Shown piece after piece: positions 34,864 through 44,792 of a DNA stretch of 64,000 bases. The position numbers were made by a program, and so were the translations under genes. Below the pieces are notes generated by a model. It was not told the DNA's origin and ran no database searches. It worked only from the letters and a program-made list of their open reading frames with translations. The stretch lies in the NCBI GenBank assembly GCA_900322175.1, contig ONYZ01000004.1:1-64000 (forward strand), given 5' to 3'. The first letter of the stretch is position 1; each line of letters starts with the position of its first letter. The DNA comes from an uncultured Prevotella sp. GTDB lineage: Bacteria; Bacteroidota; Bacteroidia; Bacteroidales; Bacteroidaceae.

Positions 34864-36416
34864 ATAAGTTTAAGCGCGTCCAACCATTTGTGGAGATAAT
34901 GGACTCTACGTTGCGCGATGGCGAACAGACCAGCGGCGTATCGTTCTTGCCCCACGAAAAGCTGATGATGGCCCGCATGCTGATCAACGATCTGAATGTG
35001 GATCGTATTGAGGTGGCTTCGGCACGAGTATCGGATGGCGAGCGCGAGGCGGTGAGTATGATTTGTCGCTATGCCGCCCGTATCGACAAACTGGAAAGGG
35101 TAGAGGTTCTGGGCTTTATCGATGGCGGAAAGAGTATCGACTGGGTCGCAGAATGTGGTTGCAAAACCGTGAATCTGCTGGCTAAGGGTTCGTTGAAACA
35201 TTGCACCCAACAACTACAGAAATCGCCCGAGGAGCATATTGAGGATATCCATCGTGAGGTGAGGTATGCCCACTCTAAGGGCATCACCGTCAATCTGTAT
35301 CTGGAGGATTGGAGCAATGGCATGAAGGATTCGCCATCATACGTCTATACGCTGATGGATGCCCTTTGCGATGTGGGTATTCGTAGATTCATGTTGCCCG
35401 ATACGCTTGGTATTATGAACCCTCTGCAGTGTATCGAGTATTTCCGCAAGATGCTTAAGCGCTATCCCGATACGCATTTTGATTTCCACGCCCACAACGA
35501 CTACGATCTGGCCGTGTCGAACTCGCTTGCCGCTGTGCTGAGTGGCGCCAAGGGTTTGCACGTAACGGTGAATGGACTGGGCGAGCGATGCGGTAATGCA
35601 CCGCTATCCAGCGTTCAGGTGATTCTGAAGGATCAGTTTAATGCCCGCACCAATATCCGCGAGGATAAGTTGAACGACATTTCGCGAATGGTGGAGAGCT
35701 ATAGTGGTATAGCCGTTGCGCCTAACCAACCGATTATCGGCGACAATGTGTTTACCCAAGTTGCCGGCGTGCATGCCGATGGCGACAAGAAAGACAATCT
35801 GTACTGTAACGCTTTGGTGCCAGAGAGATTCGGAAGAAAACGCGAATATGCCCTAGGCAAAAATAGTGGCAAGGCCAACATCGCCAAGAATCTGGAAGAA
35901 CTCGGACTGGAACTTACGCCTGAGCAGACGCGCCGTGTAACCCAGCGTATCACTGAACTTGGCGACAAGAAGGAGATTGTGACTCAAGAAGACCTGCCTT
36001 TCATCGTAAGTGACGTGCTGAAACATGATGCACCTGAGGATAAAGTAAAGTTGGTAAGTTACGTAGTATCAACGGCTTACGGATTGAAGCCAGGTGCAAA
36101 TATCAAGGTTGAGATTAATGGTAAGGAATATGAGGCCAGTGCCACTGGTGATGGTCAGTATGACGCCTTTGTGAAGTCGTTGCGATACATCTACAAGAAG
36201 TATCTCGACCGCACTTTTCCCATCTTGCAGAACTATGCCGTTACCATCCCACCTGGCGGACGAACCGATGCGCTGGTACAGACCGTTATCACTTGGAACG
36301 ACAACGGCAAAATATTCCGCACCCGCGGACTGGATGCCGACCAGACTGAAGCGGCTATTAAGGCTACATTCAAGATGCTGAACATTTACGAGAATGAAAA
36401 GAGTGGAGAATTGTAA
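34842..36416 (+). CDS. Second HMGL-like synthase with regulatory domain (citramalate or isopropylmalate synthase)
   Basis: The 524-aa product is a paralogue of LeuA: MDSTLRDGEQTSGVSF, DFHAHNDYDLAVSNS and NGLGERCGNAPLSS mark the catalytic barrel, and residues about 390-515 form a LeuA/CimA-type allosteric domain. Inside leuACD-B it may be citramalate synthase, feeding isoleucine synthesis through the same LeuCDB enzymes; the Ile codons in the leader fit this. A second isopropylmalate synthase is the alternative. It is embedded in leuD-leuB and overlaps leuD. Confidence 0.8.
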   Translation: MGTSEQVNKFKRVQPFVEIMDSTLRDGEQTSGVSFLPHEKLMMARMLINDLNVDRIEVASARVSDGEREAVSMICRYAARIDKLERVEVLGFIDGGKSIDWVAECGCKTVNLLAKGSLKHCTQQLQKSPEEHIEDIHREVRYAHSKGITVNLYLEDWSNGMKDSPSYVYTLMDALCDVGIRRFMLPDTLGIMNPLQCIEYFRKMLKRYPDTHFDFHAHNDYDLAVSNSLAAVLSGAKGLHVTVNGLGERCGNAPLSSVQVILKDQFNARTNIREDKLNDISRMVESYSGIAVAPNQPIIGDNVFTQVAGVHADGDKKDNLYCNALVPERFGRKREYALGKNSGKANIAKNLEELGLELTPEQTRRVTQRITELGDKKEIVTQEDLPFIVSDVLKHDAPEDKVKLVSYVVSTAYGLKPGANIKVEINGKEYEASATGDGQYDAFVKSLRYIYKKYLDRTFPILQNYAVTIPPGGRTDALVQTVITWNDNGKIFRTRGLDADQTEAAIKATFKMLNIYENEKSGEL

Positions 36417-36438
36417 AATAGTTAAAATCGTGTAATAT
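36411..36438. repeat. TTGTAAAATAGTTAAAATCG linker before leuB
   Basis: Matches the linker before leuA (31226-31266) and includes the stop codon of the upstream gene. Confidence 0.55.
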
Positions 36439-37503
36439 ATGAAACTGAAAATTGCTGTATTAGAGGGCGATGGTATCGGCCCAGAGATTATGAAACAAGG
36501 TGTGGCTGTGCTCGATGCAATAGGCGAGAAGTTTGGTCATGAGTTTGAATATACCCCTGCTATCTGTGGCGCTCATGCCATCGAAGAGGTTGGCGATCCA
36601 TATCCCGATGCTACTCACGAGGTGTGTATGCAGGCCGATGCTGTATTGTTCGCGGCCGTTGGTTCGCTCAAGTTCGACAACGATCCTACGGCTAAGATTC
36701 GTCCTGAGACAGGCTTGCTGGCTATGCGCAAAAAGTTGGGATTGTTTGCAAATGTGCGTCCTGTAGCTACATTTGATTGCTTGTTACACAAGTCGCCACT
36801 TAAGGAAGAACTCTTGAAGGGGGCCGACTTTGTTGTTATCCGCGAACTTACAGGAGGTATGTACTTCGGTGCTAAGTATCAGGATAACGATAAAGCCTAC
36901 GATACCAATGTATATACCCGTCCGGAGGTAGAGCGTATTCTGAAAGTTGGTTTCGAGATGGCGATGACTCGAAAGAAACATTTAACTGTAGTGGATAAGG
37001 CTAATGTGCTGGCTTCTAGTCGCTTATGGCGTCAGATAGCCAAAGAGATGGAGTCGCAATATCCTGAGGTCACTACCGACTATATGTTTGTCGACAATGC
37101 CTCGATGCGTGTGCTCACGGAGCCTCGCTATTTCGATGTGATTGTGACCGAGAATACCTTTGGCGATATCCTGACCGACGAGACCAGCTGCATTACTGGT
37201 TCGATGGGACTCCAGCCTTCATCATCGCTTGGCGAGCATACTCCGCTGTTCGAACCCGTACATGGTTCATGGCCCCAGGCTGCTGGACAGAATCTGGCCA
37301 ACCCGATAGCACAGATTCTCTCGGCCGCTATGATGCTTGAACATTTCGGTCTGAATGCTGAGGGAGATCTTATCCGCAAGGCCGTAACAGCATCGCTCGA
37401 TGCCAATGTGCGCACTCCTGAAATCCAGGTAGAAGGAGGCGAAAAATATGGCACCCGCGAGGTAGGAGAGTGGATAGTAAATTATATAAAGAATGCGAAG
37501 TAA
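36439..37503 (+). CDS. leuB: 3-isopropylmalate dehydrogenase
   Basis: LeuB oxidises and decarboxylates 3-isopropylmalate with NAD. The 354-aa product shows [21 protein letters not shown], the Tyr/Lys catalytic region and [12 protein letters not shown]-like [15 protein letters not shown], then [18 protein letters not shown]. Overlaps the TPR gene by 11 bases. Confidence 0.97.
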   Translation: MKLKIAVLEGDGIGPEIMKQGVAVLDAIGEKFGHEFEYTPAICGAHAIEEVGDPYPDATHEVCMQADAVLFAAVGSLKFDNDPTAKIRPETGLLAMRKKLGLFANVRPVATFDCLLHKSPLKEELLKGADFVVIRELTGGMYFGAKYQDNDKAYDTNVYTRPEVERILKVGFEMAMTRKKHLTVVDKANVLASSRLWRQIAKEMESQYPEVTTDYMFVDNASMRVLTEPRYFDVIVTENTFGDILTDETSCITGSMGLQPSSSLGEHTPLFEPVHGSWPQAAGQNLANPIAQILSAAMMLEHFGLNAEGDLIRKAVTASLDANVRTPEIQVEGGEKYGTREVGEWIVNYIKNAK

Positions 37504-38176
37504 TTTGGCATATCTCGTAGGGCTTTTTCTTCTTGTTTCTCTGCCCGATTCTGCCAGCGGACAGACGCCCAAAGAATGGCGTGATTCGGTATCGGTGCTG
37601 ATTCAGCAACTGGACAAGCGCCCCAATAGCATCGACCTGCGATTGAAGAAGGCTGAGGCTAACATCAATCTGGGGCAATACGATTATGCTATCGATGAAT
37701 ATAGCAAGGTTTTGAAACTGGACGATAAGAATCTGGCGGCTCTGTATTTCCGCGCGTTCTGTCATACCCAGTTGCGTCATTACGATATGGCCCGTGCTGA
37801 TTATGAGGCATTTCTCGCTATCCAACCAGAACATCTTGAGGCCCATCTTGGGTTGGCCCATGTGTTGCAGTTGCTGGGGCGCAAGACTGATGCTACTGAT
37901 GAGTTGAACCGTTGTGTGTTGCTCTTCCCCGATAGCGCCGATGCCTATGCGGCCAGAGCGGCCCACGAGACACAACTACAACAATACGATGCCGCTCTGT
38001 ATGATTGGGATAAGGCTTTGCGCTTGAAACCAAGCGATGTATCGCTGGCAGCATCAAAGGCCGATGTGCTGATAAAGATGGAGAAATGGCGCGATGCCCG
38101 ACAGACACTCGACAATGCCGTAAAACAAGGTACCCCTCGTGCTGCCCTGAAAGAGTGGTACGATAAGCTGAAATAA
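37493..38176 (+). CDS. Exported TPR-repeat protein
   Basis: The 227-aa product has a signal peptide (residues 1-24, ending SASGQ) and about five TPR units from residue 40 on (for example [46 protein letters not shown]). It probably acts in the periplasm as a binding scaffold. Its start lies inside leuB, so it is made with the leucine operon, although a link to amino-acid synthesis is not evident. Confidence 0.8.
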   Translation: MRSNLAYLVGLFLLVSLPDSASGQTPKEWRDSVSVLIQQLDKRPNSIDLRLKKAEANINLGQYDYAIDEYSKVLKLDDKNLAALYFRAFCHTQLRHYDMARADYEAFLAIQPEHLEAHLGLAHVLQLLGRKTDATDELNRCVLLFPDSADAYAARAAHETQLQQYDAALYDWDKALRLKPSDVSLAASKADVLIKMEKWRDARQTLDNAVKQGTPRAALKEWYDKLK

Positions 38177-38217
38177 ACGGGTAAACGGCACAACGCCAAA
38201 CTTCCAAACAAAAAATA

Positions 38218-38251
38218 CCGCCGATAGACATTATCTACCGGCGGATATTTT
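38218..38251. terminator. Bidirectional terminator between the leu operon and uxuB
   Basis: CCGCCG-TAGA pairs with TCTA-CGGCGG (one mismatch) around a short loop, with ATATTTTT on the plus side and an A-rich (T-rich on minus) left flank. It separates two converging transcripts. Confidence 0.75.
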
Positions 38252-38269
38252 TGTGCTAAAGTTAGCGGA

Positions 38270-39856
38270 TTATCTAGCTGAAACGTAGTTGTGCAGAGTG
38301 CTACGAACGGCACCGTTGCCAGCAAACAGTTCCTTGACCATTCCCTCAATCTGCTCGCCCAGACCAGCCTCGTACAGGTCGAGTCCGAATACATCCTTGC
38401 GGGTGTAGAGTTTCTTCAGTGGGCTCCAGTCCTGATCGGCCTTACCAATCTCCAGAGGAGCTACGATAGCCTGTAGTTCCTCGAGCATTGGGTCGGGTGA
38501 ACAATCGAATGATGTGCCATCATCCTTGATGCCCTTTAGGTAGCGGGCATATCCGGCCAGAGTCAGCGGGATGAGTATCAGATTGCTCTTGTCCAGTCCG
38601 CGCGCAATGTACTTCTTCAGTGTCTCGCCGAAACGGATAGGCAGCTTCTGGCTGGTGTCCATCGCGATACGCTGAGGAGCGTCAGGCATGAATGGATTAG
38701 GCAGACGACGATTGATAACGGCGCCGATAAACTCGTATGGGTTCAGCACGCCTGGATCTACTACTACAGGCATTGCCTCGATATAACCCAACTTCTGAAC
38801 GAATGGACGCAGATCCTCGTCGGCCATCTCGGCAGAGATCAGTGTGTAGCCCAGCATGCAACCATAGATACTCATAGCGGTGTGCAGAGGGTTCAGACAG
38901 GTTGTTACCTTCATGGTCTCAACCTTATCTACGGTCTCGCGTGTGGTATAGAGTGCGCCACCCAAATCGAGTGGTGGGCGACCGTTGGTATAGTTGTCCT
39001 CGATTACGAGATACTGAACCTCTTCGGCATTAACGAATGGAGCTGTGAAGGTGTGCTTCTCGGTTTCGATGTAGTTGTTGTCATCGAAACCGTCGGCAGC
39101 TAGCATCTCCTTTACCTTCTCATGTGGGCGAGGGGTGATCTTGTCGATCATCGACCATGGGAAGGTAATCTTCTTCTCGTCCTTCAGATAGTCTAGGAAT
39201 GCAGCAGGAACCAGGCCGTCCTTCACCCAGCGCTCGGCATAGGCAAATACACCAGCCTTAACCTTGTCGCCATTGTGCGAGCAGTTGTCCATGCTCTGAA
39301 CGGTCAGTGGCAACTGTCCGGCGTTGAAACGCTCAAGCAGCAGGGCACAAACCTTACCCATAGCGAATATGGGCTTAAGTCCGCGAGCCAGGTCGGCCTC
39401 GTTGTAAGTGTAACCCTTCTCGGTGATGGTGAAAGAAATCATCTGCAGACTTGGGTTCTTGAAGATTTCTACCAGACGGTTCCAGTCCTCAAACTGAGGG
39501 TCGGCCTTCAGGGCCTCGGTCACGCTGGCGATAACCTTCTTCTCGATAGAACCGTCTGAGCAGAGGTTCACGCAGAGCGAAAGGTTGTTGTATGGAGCAT
39601 AAGCCTTGTCGATAACCTCGAAGTCGAATGTCTCGGCTACGATTACCCCGCGGTCGTACTTACCTGTGTTCAGCGCATCGTTCAGAATGGCTGCTGGGAA
39701 AGCGCGAAAGATGTTTCCACCACCAAAGTGTACCCATGTAGGCTCCTTGCCTGTCTTTTCGCGTACAGCCTTGATATCAAACTTAGGAAGCTGGTAGCCC
39801 TTGGCTTCCCACTCTGCGGCATTATAGTTGCCGCTAAAAATATCATTGAGTTTCAT
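38270..39856 (-). CDS. uxuB: Mannitol dehydrogenase-family oxidoreductase, probably fructuronate reductase
   Basis: The 528-aa product belongs to the long-chain mannitol dehydrogenase family (THVGGGN-like TWVHFGGGNIFRAF at the N-terminus; Lys in the MDCSxHNGDK-like MDNCSHNGDKVKAG region). Next to uxuA, the likely reaction is D-mannonate/D-fructuronate interconversion with NAD(H). Tagaturonate reductase is an alternative within the family. Confidence 0.85.
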   Translation of the reverse strand: MKLNDIFSGNYNAAEWEAKGYQLPKFDIKAVREKTGKEPTWVHFGGGNIFRAFPAAILNDALNTGKYDRGVIVAETFDFEVIDKAYAPYNNLSLCVNLCSDGSIEKKVIASVTEALKADPQFEDWNRLVEIFKNPSLQMISFTITEKGYTYNEADLARGLKPIFAMGKVCALLLERFNAGQLPLTVQSMDNCSHNGDKVKAGVFAYAERWVKDGLVPAAFLDYLKDEKKITFPWSMIDKITPRPHEKVKEMLAADGFDDNNYIETEKHTFTAPFVNAEEVQYLVIEDNYTNGRPPLDLGGALYTTRETVDKVETMKVTTCLNPLHTAMSIYGCMLGYTLISAEMADEDLRPFVQKLGYIEAMPVVVDPGVLNPYEFIGAVINRRLPNPFMPDAPQRIAMDTSQKLPIRFGETLKKYIARGLDKSNLILIPLTLAGYARYLKGIKDDGTSFDCSPDPMLEELQAIVAPLEIGKADQDWSPLKKLYTRKDVFGLDLYEAGLGEQIEGMVKELFAGNGAVRSTLHNYVSAR

Positions 39857-39888
39857 TAAACGTTAAACATTAAACATTAAACATTAAT
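39857..39888. repeat. ACATTAAACATTAAA linker between uxuA and uxuB
   Basis: TTAAACATTAAACATTAAAC and on, filling the gap and including the uxuA stop codon. Same phrase as at 28062 and 44762. Confidence 0.65.
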
Positions 39889-41137
39889 CGAAAAAGCCAG
39901 GTTGCTTATATTCGATGCCTAATTCTCTGTCTACTGTAGCCAGGATACCCTGAACCTGACCGAGTGCGAACATGCGGCCAAGTAGGGTATAGCCGGCATT
40001 GTGCCCGTGACTGCTCTCATCCATTATACCACCAGGTTCATCAGTAAATGTCATACCGTGGTCTACACGCATTGGCAACTCTGGGTTCTCCTTCTCGAAG
40101 ATGCGGCAGAGCTCAATCAGGTCGGCACGACCGCCCAAGTGAGAGGCCTCAGTGAAGTCTCCATTAGGGAAGATGTGGCATGAGCGCAGGTGTACGAAGT
40201 GTGTGCGCGAAGCGAACTTCTTGGCCAGCTCTACTACATTATTATATGCACCAGCTGAGAGCGATCCAGCGCAGAATGTCAGACCGTTATGCTTGTTGGG
40301 CACTGCATCCAGGAACCACTGGATATCCTCCTCGGTACGTACGATACGAGGCAAACCTAGAATCTCGATAGGGGGATCGTCTGGGTGAACACACATGTTC
40401 ATGTTGCACTCCTCGCAAACGGGCATGATAGCCTCGAGGAAATACTTCATGTTGTCACGAAGTTTTGCCTTGTCGATGCCCTTATACAGATCGAGGAACT
40501 CGCGGAATTTCTGTATAGGAGCTTCGTCGTTCTCGCTGAAGTTTCCGCTAACAAACCCCTGAGTCTTAATAACGATATTCTCAACCAACTTGTGGTCCTT
40601 CTCAGGTGTCATGGTCTTTGCCAGCTCGTCGCACTCGGCTATTACGCTGCGACCCTTGCCCCAACCCTCGGGGAACTGGAACTTCTCCCATTCCTCGCGA
40701 GCACCTGGACGCTTTAGGATGTAGATGTCGAAATAAGCAAATTCGGCATAGTTGAAGTAGAGGTTGGTTGCACCATTGGGATTGTCGTGGAACAGGTCGG
40801 TACGGGCCCAGTCGAGTACTGGCATAAAGTTGTAGCAGATGCAGTGAATACCCTCGGCTGCCAGATTGCGCAGACTCTCCTTATAAACCTCTATCTGGTG
40901 GTCGCGGTCAGGACCTCCATATTTGATAGTCTCTACAACAGGTAGTGACTCTACTACGCTCCAGCGCATGCCGTAGCTCTCGATATACTCGCGCAGGTCG
41001 CGGATTTTTTCACGAGTCCAAACCTCGCCTAGAGGTACGTTGTGAAGTGCAGTTACGATGCCCTCGACACCGATCTGTCTCAGTTGTGCAAGAGTAATCT
41101 TGTCCTTCTTGCCAAACCATCTCCAAGTTCTTTCCAT
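39884..41137 (-). CDS. uxuA: Mannonate dehydratase
   Basis: UxuA dehydrates D-mannonate to 2-keto-3-deoxygluconate in hexuronate breakdown. The 417-aa product has RWFGKKDKITLAQLRQIG, NMCVHPDDPP (metal-site Cys/His) and VDHGMTF, conserved in UxuA. Together with UxuB it forms the glucuronate branch; kdgK/kdgA and uxaC are not in this window. A -7 element (TAATTTTG, minus, 41181-41174) lies 37 bases upstream. Confidence 0.94.
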   Translation of the reverse strand: MERTWRWFGKKDKITLAQLRQIGVEGIVTALHNVPLGEVWTREKIRDLREYIESYGMRWSVVESLPVVETIKYGGPDRDHQIEVYKESLRNLAAEGIHCICYNFMPVLDWARTDLFHDNPNGATNLYFNYAEFAYFDIYILKRPGAREEWEKFQFPEGWGKGRSVIAECDELAKTMTPEKDHKLVENIVIKTQGFVSGNFSENDEAPIQKFREFLDLYKGIDKAKLRDNMKYFLEAIMPVCEECNMNMCVHPDDPPIEILGLPRIVRTEEDIQWFLDAVPNKHNGLTFCAGSLSAGAYNNVVELAKKFASRTHFVHLRSCHIFPNGDFTEASHLGGRADLIELCRIFEKENPELPMRVDHGMTFTDEPGGIMDESSHGHNAGYTLLGRMFALGQVQGILATVDRELGIEYKQPGFFD

Positions 41138-41173
41138 TTTTACTGTTATTTTTGATTTGTTATATTTGATGCT

Positions 41174-41181
41174 GCAAAATT
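41174..41181 (-). promoter_or_regulatory. -7 element for uxuA
   Basis: TAATTTTG on the minus strand fits TAnnTTTG; no TTG at standard spacing was found. Confidence 0.45.
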
Positions 41182-41216
41182 ACGCAATTATTGCCAAATA
41201 GGATTGCACTTTTGGC

Positions 41217-42683
41217 TCATTTCTTTTTAGATTTGTACTTTTTTAGTTTATTGCCGATGATAAGTCGGCAGAAATCTACCTGTTTGCTATTTCGTGATGA
41301 TGAAACGCCCTGCATGTTGGCGGGCTCACTCTCTTGTCCATAGCGGTTCATTGCCGTCACGGCATAGTAGAGTGGGCGACCTTTATGGGGAACCTTGATT
41401 GATAATTCACGCTGACGAACAGAAATCAGGTTCTCGGGGTCGTTTACGTCTACGGGCAGACGGTCGGATGCATATACATTATATAATAGGTAATCGGCAT
41501 CCGAATAGTCGGTGGCTTCCTGCCATGAAATGATATCGGCACTCATTCCTCGCTTTACCTGTAGTTGCGATACGGCCGATGGCGCGGGCTTGCCAGCCCA
41601 TGTCATAGGCGGAATGAGGGCTGGAACTACGTTGAAATCACTGGTGAAGTCGTAGATCCCCTTGGTATTGTCTGTGAAAAACTTACTGCGGAAGAATGTG
41701 AATCCTAGGCCAAGATTACGTAATACGTTCATCTCGCGGGTAATAACTTCCAGATCCCAATTCTTTTCGCGAGGATGAAGCATGTAAACAGCTAGTCCAG
41801 GAGCCACGATACGGCCGTAGCTATGCTCAAGCCAGTCCACGGCAAAGGGATAGAAGTTGTTGCCTTGAAAATACATCATGGGGAAGAGAGCATCCATCAG
41901 TCCTGTGCGGAGCCATCCCTGGGCATCCTGACACACCGTTGTATTGGCGTTCCAACCATTACTGCGATAACGACTTAGGTCGTCGTATTTACCTATGGGT
42001 GAACAAGATAACTTAATCCATGGTTTCAAAGGTTTAACTGCACGATTTATCTTGCGGACTATTTCAGAGATGTACTCTCGACCTTGCTGTCGAGACACTT
42101 TCAACTTCCATGTTTCGGGATATCTTATGTAGTCCAGATGGATGCCATCGACATCGTATTTGCGAGTCACCTCAGCACAGAATCTGGCCAGATAATCACC
42201 CGTCTGCGGCATCTCCGGATTCATATATCCCTCGTCGCCGATTTTTCGTATCAGTGATGGATACTTCTGTCGTAACTGCTTGCAACCCAGTCCGTTCCAC
42301 TTGCCTACGGGGATGGTTACTATCCACGCGTGGCATTCCATGCCTCGGCGATGACATTCGTCGATGCAGAATTGCAAAGGATCGTAATTGGGACCTGTAC
42401 CCGGATGACCAGTGATGCATCCGTCCCAAGGCTCGGTGGTAGTGGGGAAGATAGTTGTGGCACGCACTCGGGTCTGTATCATCACCATGTTTATGCCAGC
42501 GTGCTGGAGTTGGTCAAGAATACTGATCAATTCACGCTGCTGGGTAGCGGCAGAGTAGGAGTGAGGCCAGTCGATGCCTCCGATAGTAGTAAGCCAGACG
42601 GCTCTGACTTCGTGTTTTGGATTGCCTGCTTTTGTGCTTAGCACTAGTGCTAAAAGCACGAAAATATGTATAATTTTCTTCAA
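41217..42683 (-). CDS. GH10-like (GHL10/DUF187) glycoside hydrolase
   Basis: The 488-aa exported protein has a signal peptide and a TIM-barrel region with EVRAVWLTTIGGIDWP, HAGINMVMIQTRVRA, ECHAWIVTIPVG and DVDGIHLDYIRYPE, characteristic of the GHL10/YngK family. A fibronectin-like region follows (residues about 380-460). The start codon appears to be TTG at 42683; no ATG exists in frame near the signal peptide. It likely acts on a cell-wall or dietary polysaccharide outside the cytoplasm; the substrate is not known. Confidence 0.82.
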   Translation of the reverse strand: MKKIIHIFVLLALVLSTKAGNPKHEVRAVWLTTIGGIDWPHSYSAATQQRELISILDQLQHAGINMVMIQTRVRATTIFPTTTEPWDGCITGHPGTGPNYDPLQFCIDECHRRGMECHAWIVTIPVGKWNGLGCKQLRQKYPSLIRKIGDEGYMNPEMPQTGDYLARFCAEVTRKYDVDGIHLDYIRYPETWKLKVSRQQGREYISEIVRKINRAVKPLKPWIKLSCSPIGKYDDLSRYRSNGWNANTTVCQDAQGWLRTGLMDALFPMMYFQGNNFYPFAVDWLEHSYGRIVAPGLAVYMLHPREKNWDLEVITREMNVLRNLGLGFTFFRSKFFTDNTKGIYDFTSDFNVVPALIPPMTWAGKPAPSAVSQLQVKRGMSADIISWQEATDYSDADYLLYNVYASDRLPVDVNDPENLISVRQRELSIKVPHKGRPLYYAVTAMNRYGQESEPANMQGVSSSRNSKQVDFCRLIIGNKLKKYKSKKK

Positions 42684-42711
42684 AATGATGCTTTTTTTAC
42701 GAATTTTGGTG

Positions 42712-42742
42712 CAAAGTTACTTTATTTTTTCCATTTCTCAAA
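42712..42742 (-). promoter_or_regulatory. Promoter for the GH10-like gene
   Basis: Minus strand: TTTG at 42742-42739, 19-base gap, TAACTTTG at 42719-42712, 29 bases before the TTG start. Confidence 0.7.
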
Positions 42743-42751
42743 TAAAAATAC

Positions 42752-42759
42752 TACTTTTG
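42752..42759 (+). promoter_or_regulatory. -7 element for the cstA-like gene
   Basis: TACTTTTG fits TAnnTTTG, 33 bases before the start; the -33 region is T-rich without a clear TTTG. Confidence 0.5.
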
Positions 42760-42791
42760 CACAAAATTTATTCAAAATTACCTAAAGAAAG

Positions 42792-44246
42792 ATGATTTCG
42801 TTTGTATTGAGTCTTGTGGCTCTTGTTTGTGGTTACTTGTTCTACGGTCGATTCGTGGAGCGAGTTTTTGGTCCTGATGACCGTGTTACCCCAGCAGTAG
42901 CCAAGGCTGATGGCCTTGACTACATCGTGTTGCCCTCGTGGAAGATCTTTATGATCCAGTTCCTTAATATCGCTGGTACTGGTCCTATCTTTGGTGCAAT
43001 CATGGGTGCTAAGTTTGGTCCTGTGGCCTATCTGTGGATTGTGTTCGGATGTATCTTTGCCGGTGCTACACACGACTATTTCTCAGGTATGCTGTCGATG
43101 CGCCACGATGGTGCCGGACTGCCCGAACTAATAGGCAAATATTTGGGCAAGACCACCAAGGGAATAATGCTGGTATTCACCGTGTTACTGCTGATAATGG
43201 TAGGAACGGTGTTTGTGTATAGTCCAGCTGAGATTCTGCATTCTATCGGTGGCGAAACTATGATGTGGATAGCTATTATCTTCTGCTACTACATTATTGC
43301 TACAATGCTACCTATCGATAAGATTATAGGTAAAGTGTATCCTCTGTTTGCATTCTCGCTGCTGTTTATGGCAGGAGCGCTGATGGTTTGGTTGGTGCTC
43401 CACTGGCCCACCGTGCCTGAGCTGTGGAACAGTTTGTACAACATGGGGGCAGCTACCGAACCTGATACTTGGAAGGATAATATCTTCCCTGCCCTGTTTA
43501 TTACTGTAGCTTGTGGTGCTATCTCTGGTTTCCATGCCACACAGAGTCCGTTGATGGCCCGTTGTGTAAAGAGCGAGAAGATGGGCCGTCCAATATTCTA
43601 TGGCGCTATGATTACCGAGGGTATCGTGGCACTCATCTGGGCTACCGTAGCATCGTGGTTTTTCTATGGAAATCCTGCTCCAGGATATACTCTGATAGAG
43701 CAGGCTACTGCCGGATTCCATACATCTGCTCCTGCAGTTGTTAATCTAGTATGTAATGATTGGTTGGGTGTTGTTGGTGCCATCCTGGCTATGCTGGGTG
43801 TTGTGGCTGCTCCTATCACTTCGGGTGATACTGCCTTCCGTTCGGCCCGACTGATTGTGGCCGAGTGGTTGAAGATGGACCAGCGCCCTATACCAAAGCG
43901 ATTGCTTATCTGTATCCCGATGTTTGCTGTGTCTATTGCCATGCTGTTTTGGCAGATCGAGAATCCTGATGGATTCAACACCATTTGGCAGTACTTCGGT
44001 TGGAGCAATCAGGCTCTCAGCGTGTTCACACTTTGGACTATTACCGTTTATCTTGTGCGAAACAACAAGTGCTTCTGGCTCACATTGATTCCTGCACTCT
44101 TTATGACCACAGTCTGCTCTACCTACTTCTTTGTCTCGAAGCAGATGCTAGGGTTGGGCAATGACGGCTATCCTTATGGTGTGGCTTGCTTGGTTGTAGC
44201 TATCGTATGGTTTGCTTTATGGAAGAATAAAAAAATAAAAGAATAA
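42792..44246 (+). CDS. cstA: Carbon starvation protein A-like transporter
   Basis: The 484-aa integral membrane protein has about 12 hydrophobic segments and CstA-family signatures: NIAGTGPIFGAIMGAKFGP, GATHDYFSGMLSMRH and GFHATQSPLMARC. It is shorter than the E. coli form (about 700 aa), as usual in Bacteroidetes. Relatives take up peptides or pyruvate on starvation; the substrate here is unknown. First gene of a plus-strand block. Confidence 0.9.
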   Translation: MISFVLSLVALVCGYLFYGRFVERVFGPDDRVTPAVAKADGLDYIVLPSWKIFMIQFLNIAGTGPIFGAIMGAKFGPVAYLWIVFGCIFAGATHDYFSGMLSMRHDGAGLPELIGKYLGKTTKGIMLVFTVLLLIMVGTVFVYSPAEILHSIGGETMMWIAIIFCYYIIATMLPIDKIIGKVYPLFAFSLLFMAGALMVWLVLHWPTVPELWNSLYNMGAATEPDTWKDNIFPALFITVACGAISGFHATQSPLMARCVKSEKMGRPIFYGAMITEGIVALIWATVASWFFYGNPAPGYTLIEQATAGFHTSAPAVVNLVCNDWLGVVGAILAMLGVVAAPITSGDTAFRSARLIVAEWLKMDQRPIPKRLLICIPMFAVSIAMLFWQIENPDGFNTIWQYFGWSNQALSVFTLWTITVYLVRNNKCFWLTLIPALFMTTVCSTYFFVSKQMLGLGNDGYPYGVACLVVAIVWFALWKNKKIKE

Positions 44247-44261
44247 AAAGGAGATATAATT

Positions 44262-44759
44262 ATGAAGAAGTTAATGATGGCGGCCATCGGCCTGATGATG
44301 GCTATAGGTGCAAACGCACAGTATCTGAACGATCCGCAGAACGTTTTCAGCCAGGGCAAGTGCTATCTGGCTGCTTCGGCATCGGGGGCTAGCCTGAGCT
44401 ATCACAAGGGTACCGACTGGAATCTTAACTTGCAGGCTAAGGCCGGATACCTGATAGCCGACGACTGGATGGTAGTAGGTCAGATGGGCTACGAGGCTCA
44501 GACCGATCTTCCTGATGCAATACAGTTGGGTGCTGGTTTGCGTTATTATTTCGAGAGTTGCGGAATTTACGCAGGTGCTACAGCTAAATATACTAGGTGT
44601 GACGATTTCAGTGATTTCCGTCCAGAACTCTGTGTGGGTTATTCTTACTTCCTTACGGGCAAACTTACCGTAGAGCCCGAGGCCTATTACGAGCACAGCA
44701 CTAAGGATTCTAACTATTCTGGTTTCGGATTCCGTATCGGATTTGGAGTGTACTTTTAA
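44262..44759 (+). CDS. Outer-membrane beta-barrel protein
   Basis: The 165-aa product has a signal peptide (ending IGANAQ) and alternating strands rich in Tyr/Gly with a C-terminal aromatic residue (GVYF), typical of small porin-like barrels. A good Shine-Dalgarno-like AAGGAG lies 9 bases before the ATG, unusual for this group, so it may be strongly translated. Function unknown. Confidence 0.75.
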   Translation: MKKLMMAAIGLMMAIGANAQYLNDPQNVFSQGKCYLAASASGASLSYHKGTDWNLNLQAKAGYLIADDWMVVGQMGYEAQTDLPDAIQLGAGLRYYFESCGIYAGATAKYTRCDDFSDFRPELCVGYSYFLTGKLTVEPEAYYEHSTKDSNYSGFGFRIGFGVYF

Positions 44760-44761
44760 GG

Positions 44762-44792
44762 ATTAAACATTAAATATTAAACATTAAATTAT
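44762..44792. repeat. ATTAAACATTAAATATTAAA linker before nadC
   Basis: Direct repeats of the ACATTAAA phrase between the barrel-protein stop and the nadC ATG. Confidence 0.6.
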
